A model generated the notes under the pieces. It made no database searches. It saw only the letters and a program-made list of their open reading frames with translations, and had not been told where the DNA came from. This document shows positions 21,559-26,675 of a DNA stretch of 26,675 nt, piece by piece. The position numbers and the translations under genes were made by a program. The stretch is taken from the NCBI GenBank assembly GCA_019662005.1, contig JAIFWG010000002.1:1-26675 (forward strand), given 5' to 3'. The stretch's first letter is position 1. The number at the start of each line of letters is the position of its first letter. Source of the stretch: Candidatus Parcubacteria bacterium. GTDB lineage: Bacteria; Patescibacteriota; Minisyncoccia; 2-02-FULL-40-12; GWA2-44-9.

Positions 21559-23249
21559 AGAGATTGGTAGATAATAAAGCGGTCATCTTTGTAGACTTTT
21601 TGCAAAAATGATAGTTCCTCTAGATTACTATTTTTATCAACTACAATCAAATCGATATTTAGACCCTTCATGGCTTGCTGAAGAGGTGCTTTAACAAATG
21701 CAAAATATCCCTGGATAAATTTTTGCAATTCTAAATCCTGAATTTTATCGCTACCCGGAAGATCACGATAATAAACCCCGAACAAGCTGCTGATTATATA
21801 ATCTTTTTCCTGGGTCGCGATTTCTGTAATATTTTTATCTGATACCCCCCTTAAACGATACTCCAAAAAAATTCCGTTCCGACGCTCTGTTTCACTTTTG
21901 CTGTAATAATCGAAAATATTTAACGCTGAGTGATGTGTGTAAGATTCGATAAGTACAGATAAATCATAATTGGCCCAAATATTTTTTTCTTGAGGATAAC
22001 TATCATCAAAAAAATAAAGCAAGGGCGCATAATTCTGGTTTTTAATAAATGTATGATAATTTGCTTTATAAGAATTGGTTTGAATTACAATGCCATTAAA
22101 CAATAGAACCAACCCTATTGATACAAATAAAAGGGTAGCCCATTTTCTGATGGAAACGATTTTTTCTATCCAATAAATTACAATAAAACCCACAACAATC
22201 ACGCATAGAGGTTTTACATAAAACCAATGATAATGACCGGGCTGTATAGTAAATCCTGTTATAATTTGTTGATTTAAGACGATTATTAATGCTAAAAAAA
22301 CAAACAAAAAGAAATGTCTGATATCCCGAAATTTTTTAGGCCACAAAAACAACAAAGCCAAGAACCCCAAAATCACAAAAGACCCAAGGATGGGTGTGCG
22401 CGTATGAACTAATCCATGCCTAGCGGTGGTATATATATAATCTGGATCCAGCCTTGCTTTAAAAGAATTTAAAAATACGGGCAAAGAAATCACACCATGA
22501 GTTAACAACGATGGAATAAAACTTTTTATTTTTGTTTTATCTCTTAGAATAAAGAAATATAGAAAATATAATCCGAGCACAACAGTCAGAATAGTCCATG
22601 TGTAAACATATTCGTACAACGAAAATCCTGTTATCAAACCAAGAGCTATGCTTGATCGCAAAGAAAGCCCCTTGGAAACTAGCCGATGGATCCCCCACAA
22701 TCCCGGAAATAAAAATAGTGAGCTTATAAGAGGGCTAAAAGGCCTCGTGTAAGGCAAAAAACTATCCAAACTAGTGTGCAATAATCTTAAATTTAAAAGG
22801 TCTCGAGGATTAAGCAAATTAATTCCGAAAATAACAAAGAGGGGTGATAGGCTTGCTAAACTTCGAGAAGAAGATAGCTCAAAAATCCACCCATATAAAA
22901 TCCCAAACAACAAAACTGGTCCTACAAACTTCAAGACAACATTTAAATCTATGACACTAAGACCAAACACCTTTGATAATAGCGCAAGCATTCTTTCTCC
23001 TAATTTAGGAGTTAAATAATAACTTTTTCCTGGGTCATTTGGGAATGGCCCTTTTGAATAATCTTCATAGAGTGCTCGATTCGCTTGGCCCATATAAAAA
23101 TATTCTGCATCAGTCCCTAACATCTGAATGCCTCTATAATTGGGGTCGTGCAGTAAGTATATTTGAGGGGCTATAGAGATAACTCCCGCAGAAATAGCAA
23201 GAACAATCCCCACCCAATGGGCTTTTAGAATTGAATTAATGGATACCAT
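21555..23249 (-). CDS. Multi-spanning membrane protein, GT-C-like glycosyltransferase candidate
   Basis: 564 residues with an N-terminal helix (about 12-31) and roughly ten further hydrophobic segments up to about residue 380, then a soluble C-terminal domain of about 180 residues. The first extracytoplasmic loop carries acidic residues in MLGTDAEYFYMGQANRALYE (D47, E49), the position of the catalytic Asp/Glu in GT-C enzymes that use polyprenyl-phosphate sugars. The topology and that loop are what I see; no family-specific motif can be named. The gene is locked between a GtrB-like GT2 (four-base overlap) and a methyltransferase (14-base overlap). Alternatives are a polymerase or an unrelated membrane protein of the O-antigen ligase type, but the early acidic loop favours GT-C. 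Confidence 0.65.
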   Translation of the reverse strand: MVSINSILKAHWVGIVLAISAGVISIAPQIYLLHDPNYRGIQMLGTDAEYFYMGQANRALYEDYSKGPFPNDPGKSYYLTPKLGERMLALLSKVFGLSVIDLNVVLKFVGPVLLFGILYGWIFELSSSRSLASLSPLFVIFGINLLNPRDLLNLRLLHTSLDSFLPYTRPFSPLISSLFLFPGLWGIHRLVSKGLSLRSSIALGLITGFSLYEYVYTWTILTVVLGLYFLYFFILRDKTKIKSFIPSLLTHGVISLPVFLNSFKARLDPDYIYTTARHGLVHTRTPILGSFVILGFLALLFLWPKKFRDIRHFFLFVFLALIIVLNQQIITGFTIQPGHYHWFYVKPLCVIVVGFIVIYWIEKIVSIRKWATLLFVSIGLVLLFNGIVIQTNSYKANYHTFIKNQNYAPLLYFFDDSYPQEKNIWANYDLSVLIESYTHHSALNIFDYYSKSETERRNGIFLEYRLRGVSDKNITEIATQEKDYIISSLFGVYYRDLPGSDKIQDLELQKFIQGYFAFVKAPLQQAMKGLNIDLIVVDKNSNLEELSFLQKVYKDDRFIIYQSL

Positions 23250-23931
23250 CTTTATAAAGCAAGAAGTGAAACGTGCTGAAATAGAAAGGGCGCAGTATTA
23301 AAACGTACCCCAGGCAGGTTAAGTATGCTAAAATCCTGGAAAATCTTTTTTGGATCTTTATTTCCCTAATATCTTGAAGCCTGAGCCCACTTTTTTTGGC
23401 CAACTTTTTAAATTGGCCAAATGTGAAGTAGTGCATGTCGCATATATTTTGGAGATCAATTGCATCTGCGATATCTTTATCTTTGCCAAAAAAACTTATG
23501 TACTTATTGGCCCAAGAACGGGGCATCCAACCCAAGAAATAAATGTGAAAATGAGTATCGTACATACCAAAGCGATTGTGAACGCTTATATAAACCGTGC
23601 CGCCAGGACGCAACACTCTATAAATTTCTACTAAGACCTGTTTGGGATCACGAACGTGTTCAATCACCTCTCCCACGTTCACAAAATCAAAACTAGAGTC
23701 TGGAAAGGGCAGTTGTTCAGCAATCCCCTTAAACAAGTTAAGTTTTATTCCTTTTTCATGAGCTTGTATCTGTGCTGATTCTATTTTGGTTGAGTCAATC
23801 TCGATACCTGTTGCGTCGTAACCTCTTTCAATACACTCAAACATAAAACGACCCGAACCTGCTCCAATATCAAGAATTTTTTTATTACCAAAACCGCCTA
23901 TTAATTGTTCTAAATTTTGGAGGTGTGCCAT
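23236..23931 (-). CDS. Class I SAM-dependent methyltransferase
   Basis: 231 residues. SAM motif I is KILDIGAGSGRFM, followed by GIEIDSTKI, SFDFVNVGEVIEHVRDP (EVxEH motif) and RVLRPGGTVYISVHN. An aromatic-rich insertion (HFHIYFLGWMPRSWANKYIS) and a hydrophobic C-terminus suggest a membrane-bound or lipid-linked substrate. The start ATG at 23931 lies 22 bases inside the GT4 gene upstream, and the end overlaps the GT-C-like gene by 14 bases, so it is co-translated with both. Three methyltransferases are interleaved with transferases in this right-hand block, which points to a multiply methylated glycan. The target is unknown. Confidence 0.88.
   Translation of the reverse strand: MAHLQNLEQLIGGFGNKKILDIGAGSGRFMFECIERGYDATGIEIDSTKIESAQIQAHEKGIKLNLFKGIAEQLPFPDSSFDFVNVGEVIEHVRDPKQVLVEIYRVLRPGGTVYISVHNRFGMYDTHFHIYFLGWMPRSWANKYISFFGKDKDIADAIDLQNICDMHYFTFGQFKKLAKKSGLRLQDIREIKIQKRFSRILAYLTCLGYVLILRPFYFSTFHFLLYKDGIH
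23395..23421. repeat. Intragenic inverted repeat, 9-bp arms
   Basis: TTTGGCCAA (23395-23403) and its reverse complement (23413-23421) flank a 9-base spacer, in the FGQFKKLAKKSG codons of the methyltransferase. Each arm contains a TTGGCCAA self-palindrome, so it is weaker evidence than the longer repeats. Confidence 0.6.
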
Positions 23932-25049
23932 TTTAAGTAATCAATAATAATCTTAGCCCGATTTTCCCAAGTATGGTTTGAAACAGATTGTCGCGCCTGG
24001 GCAGAGATTGATTCAGACAATCCCTTATCGCCAAGCACACGGCTCATCATAACCGATAAACCTTGAGCATCACCCGGCTCAAAAAAAACAGCGTTCTGAT
24101 CATTTAAAAAAGTCCTGAGAGAGGGCAAATTAGAAGCTATTATCGCTTTCCCAGCGGCCATAAATTCAAATAGTTTTATTGGGGATGTGGTTGTAGCGTG
24201 CTTATTGAGTGGCAAAGGAATAACCACCACGTCAATAGCCCTAAGATAAAGGGGTATCTCTTTATATGGAACCTGGCTGGTAAATATAACATTTTGATAC
24301 TTCTCTTGATATTGTTGGATAGATTCCTTTGCGCCACCAACTACATATGAAGCAACTCCTGGCAATGTTGATACTGCCTCTAAAAAAGTGCCTAGCCCTT
24401 TTTGTGTTCCCGCACTTTCTGGCCGTCCAACATAAGCTACGATTGGGTTGGTTGTTTTTATGTTTAATTTTGCCCTAGCTTCTGATTTTGTTTCTGCAAT
24501 ATTAAAAAAATCCAAATCCACACCATTGGAGGCTACCGCAATCTTGGAAGGACTGATGGAATAGTGTTCCAGTAGGCCCTCTTTTGTACCTTCTGAATTG
24601 GCAACAACCATCTTTGCTTGGTTAAAAACATAATTTGCATATTTCCTTGGATTAGGAAGTCTGTAATCATGAATCTCTGCAACAGGCTTGAAGCCAAATA
24701 AAGATAGCGCCCAAAGAGTGGCATAATCTCTGGCATAGAAAATAGTTTCTGAGTTATTTTTAAGTGGCCAGACTTCTTTTAACATCCAAAAAATGGAAAC
24801 TGCGTTTTGTAGATGGAATAATAAACGACTTGGAGTCCAAAAATCCAATCCTCTCACCTTCTTAATATCAAAGATATGAGAAACTTGATAGTAATCAAAA
24901 GGGTCTTCATTTAAAACATTTCGCCTATAAGGCAAGATCAATGTTACCTCGGCCCCAGTTTTAGCAAATCCTTCACAGGCACGCATAACCTGGACTCCAT
25001 GAGCCTTTTCAGTAGGTAAGCGACCATTGAAGAGATATATAATCCTCAT
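23910..25049 (-). CDS. Family 4 glycosyltransferase
   Basis: 379 residues, GT-B fold. The start MRIIYLFNGRLPTEKAHGVQVMR with the glycine-containing acceptor loop is typical of GT4. IFYARDYATLW and EIHDYRLPNPRKY follow. The C-terminal half has VAYVGRPESAGTQKGLGTFLEA and the nucleotide-sugar motif TSPIKLFEFMAAGKAIIAS in the E-x7-E region. No membrane helix is seen. Its ATG overlaps the methyltransferase upstream by four bases and it overlaps the one downstream by 22 bases. It would add one sugar to the lipid-linked oligosaccharide on the cytoplasmic side. Confidence 0.9.
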   Translation of the reverse strand: MRIIYLFNGRLPTEKAHGVQVMRACEGFAKTGAEVTLILPYRRNVLNEDPFDYYQVSHIFDIKKVRGLDFWTPSRLLFHLQNAVSIFWMLKEVWPLKNNSETIFYARDYATLWALSLFGFKPVAEIHDYRLPNPRKYANYVFNQAKMVVANSEGTKEGLLEHYSISPSKIAVASNGVDLDFFNIAETKSEARAKLNIKTTNPIVAYVGRPESAGTQKGLGTFLEAVSTLPGVASYVVGGAKESIQQYQEKYQNVIFTSQVPYKEIPLYLRAIDVVVIPLPLNKHATTTSPIKLFEFMAAGKAIIASNLPSLRTFLNDQNAVFFEPGDAQGLSVMMSRVLGDKGLSESISAQARQSVSNHTWENRAKIIIDYLKWHTSKI

Positions 25050-25681
25050 ATTTTTTTAGCCCTGACAACAAAAGATAAGGCAAAAACAGAAGGCCATCTT
25101 AGAGCTAAGGTTTTTGTTATCATTCCCACGAAAGGCACCAATTCCCAAAAAGTATTTACCCGGAAAGAATCTAGTTTTAATCCGTTTTTATGCAACATTT
25201 TTTTTAATACTCGCCAGTTAAACCAATAAATATGCCCTTTATGCGGAGTATTGTTTTCTGGTATTTTTCCTCTAAGAACTTGGAGGCGAGCGGGCAAAGA
25301 ATTAAAATTTGGAACACCTAAAACAACTGACTTTTTTGCCACACGAGCTGCTTCATGTAAAACTTGGTCTGGATAATAAAGGTGCTCAAGAACATCTAAA
25401 ATTGCCACGGAGTCAAAGGAAGAGTCGGCAAATGGTAGAGGTTGAGATGAAAAATCACAGACAATTGCCTCTATCCCCTTATCATTGGCTTTCCGTATAG
25501 CTTCGTCTGAAATATCCAACCCCGTGCCCTTTTTTTGAAGCAATTGTAGCAACACCCCATCACCACAGCCAAGATCAAGAACAGTTCCTTCTGGTATAAG
25601 GTCAAGCGCGGCTCTATGACGGAAACCAACAGGAGAATCAAAGTTGCTCCAGCGGTTGTTTTCAAAAATTTTAGTGCTCAT
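25046..25681 (-). CDS. Class I SAM-dependent methyltransferase, small (211 residues)
   Basis: A MetW/Methyltransf_11-like protein: motif I VLDLGCGDGVLLQLL, acidic TGLDISDEAI, FDSVAILDVLEHL (DxLEH) and EAARVAKKSVVLGVPN. FNWRVLKKMLHKNGL near the C-terminus is the usual family cap. The ATG at 25681 shares one base with the TAA of the GT4 gene upstream (TAATG), so translation is likely coupled. It overlaps the next GT4 by four bases. The substrate is unknown; sugar O-methylation is the simplest guess from context. Confidence 0.85.
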   Translation of the reverse strand: MSTKIFENNRWSNFDSPVGFRHRAALDLIPEGTVLDLGCGDGVLLQLLQKKGTGLDISDEAIRKANDKGIEAIVCDFSSQPLPFADSSFDSVAILDVLEHLYYPDQVLHEAARVAKKSVVLGVPNFNSLPARLQVLRGKIPENNTPHKGHIYWFNWRVLKKMLHKNGLKLDSFRVNTFWELVPFVGMITKTLALRWPSVFALSFVVRAKKI

Positions 25682-26675
25682 TAACTTTTAAAAAAATTAT
25701 AATATTTCTTGGCCACACCCTCATAAGCAAAGTGAGCGAGAATGAATGCTCTGCCAGCTTTCCCCAAAGCCTCTCGCTTTTTTGGATCTTGAATAAGTTC
25801 TTCAATTGCATTCGCGAGTGCTTCGCTATTGTTCTCTTGTACCAAGATACCCGTAACTCCGTCTTGAATAACCTCGTTAATGGATCCTGTGTTGGTAGCT
25901 ATTACCGGAAGTTCGCAAAGAGAAGCCTCAGCCATTGAATACCCAAACTGCTCCTCCCAGCCTTGATGGCTTAAACTTGGGTATAAAAATATATCAGCCT
26001 CATTATACATAGTCATTAGATTCTGGGAATCCACCCAAGGAACTCGATGAACCTTGTCCTCCAAGCCAAGCCTTTTTATTTTCTCCATAAGAGCTGGCTC
26101 ATATTCGCCCTCTCCCACAATGACAAGCCTCAAATCAGGAACTCGAGAAAGAAGTTGATGCATAGCATCTAAGATAATATGGATCCCTTTTCGGTAACTT
26201 AAAGATCCGGCAAATAATAGAGTATTTCCTTTTCGAGAATCATGGCCAGGTTGGAACAAATTCCCATCAACACCACTTAAGGGAATTGTTATAACTCGAG
26301 CCTTTGTTCGCTTAGACATAATCTCTAGAGCTTTTCTATTGCCACAGACCACAGCATTAGCTAATCCGAGATTCCACTTCAACAAAAGATTGTGTAGTTG
26401 CCCTTTTAGCCCTTTGTGTTTGCCAGAGTAATCAATATTCTCCCAACTAAATAAAATATTTTTCAATCCAAATAATTTTGCAAAAATTCCATTATATAAA
26501 GTTGTTAGAAGTATCGGTTCGTTGGCATTAAAAAATATATCTCCTCTTCCTGTCAACTTTAACTTTAAAAGGTGCCAAGGCAAAGATGGTATCCAACCTT
26601 TTAATAAGCCCCCTACAAGTGGATAATGCGAGTGGCTAAAAAGAGCAGGCGCCGTGATAACTCGAGAATCGGAAT
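25681..26675 (-). CDS. Family 4 glycosyltransferase, N-terminus cut by window edge
   Basis: The frame is open to the right edge, giving about 330 residues without a start. A TTG at 26583 would give 300 residues but cuts into conserved-looking sequence; the part before it reads SRVITAPALFSHSHYPLVGG in the same frame, so the true start lies outside. Visible GT-B features are LFSWENIDYSGKHKG, VVCGNRKALEIM, TLLFAGSLSYRKGIHIILDAM, VIVGEGEYEPAL and EEQFGYSMAEASLCELPVIAT with the complete E-x7-E motif. It is the furthest-upstream gene of the right-hand block in this window and overlaps the following methyltransferase by one base. Probably only 50-60 N-terminal residues are missing. Confidence 0.9.
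   Translation of the reverse strand, partial: SDSRVITAPALFSHSHYPLVGGLLKGWIPSLPWHLLKLKLTGRGDIFFNANEPILLTTLYNGIFAKLFGLKNILFSWENIDYSGKHKGLKGQLHNLLLKWNLGLANAVVCGNRKALEIMSKRTKARVITIPLSGVDGNLFQPGHDSRKGNTLLFAGSLSYRKGIHIILDAMHQLLSRVPDLRLVIVGEGEYEPALMEKIKRLGLEDKVHRVPWVDSQNLMTMYNEADIFLYPSLSHQGWEEQFGYSMAEASLCELPVIATNTGSINEVIQDGVTGILVQENNSEALANAIEELIQDPKKREALGKAGRAFILAHFAYEGVAKKYYNFFKS

Noticed and set aside
1..26675. CRISPR array, insertion sequence, tRNA, rRNA or toxin-antitoxin genes
   Set aside because: No regularly spaced repeats, transposase motifs, cloverleaf-like genes or paired small toxin genes were seen.

Overview
The window is a dense, AT-rich bacterial surface-glycan locus, the kind that encodes a capsule, O-antigen or cell-surface polysaccharide. 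Nearly all genes lie on the minus strand and overlap by 1 to 26 bases. TGA, TAA and TAG all end genes here, so the standard bacterial code is used. Nothing identifies the host firmly. The low GC, compact polycistrons, weak Shine-Dalgarno sites and the carbamoyltransferase/SxtJ/DUF5989 cassette would suit an uncultivated bacterium such as a member of the Patescibacteria (CPR), but that is inference.

Layout, left to right. (1) 1-255 (-): N-terminus of a sugar C-methyltransferase-like protein, cut by the window edge. (2) 339-704 (+): an orphan 121-residue protein with its own promoter and terminator. (3) 724-15489 (-): a long gene block: NAD-dependent epimerase, GT2, a GT4 split by an in-frame stop, DegT aminotransferase, C-methyltransferase-like protein, SAM methyltransferase, Wzx-type flippase, GT2, DUF5989 protein (52 residues), SxtJ-like membrane protein, SGNH hydrolase-like protein, carbamoyltransferase, GT4, and a UDP-galactopyranose-mutase-like FAD enzyme. 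(4) 15588-16856 (+): a B12-binding-type radical SAM enzyme as a single-gene unit. (5) 16889-18648 (-): FkbM methyltransferase and a GT-A-like transferase. (6) 18816-19808 (+): a Gfo/Idh/MocA oxidoreductase as a single-gene unit. (7) 19836-26675 (-): methyltransferase, GtrB/ArnC-like GT2, a large multi-spanning GT-C-like protein, methyltransferase, GT4, methyltransferase, and a GT4 cut by the right edge.

How the genes may work together (inference from families): the epimerase, aminotransferase, C-methyltransferase-like proteins, Gfo/Idh oxidoreductase and FAD enzyme would make or modify nucleotide sugars. The GT2 and GT4 enzymes would assemble a lipid-linked oligosaccharide and the flippase would move it outward. 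Methyltransferases, the carbamoyltransferase and the SGNH protein would decorate it. The GtrB-like GT2 and the GT-C-like protein suggest a second, polyprenyl-phosphate-sugar route acting on the outer face. No polymerase, chain-length regulator or ABC exporter is recognisable in the window.

Two patterns stand out. The three plus-strand genes are all isolated units with a sigma70-type promoter of 16-base spacer and an intrinsic terminator, and their GC looks higher than that of their neighbours. Second, at least six long, nearly perfect inverted repeats of unrelated sequence (arms 10-14 bp) lie inside six different coding sequences, more than expected by chance. There is no gene-free stretch longer than about 300 bases, and I saw no RNA genes, insertion sequences or CRISPR arrays.
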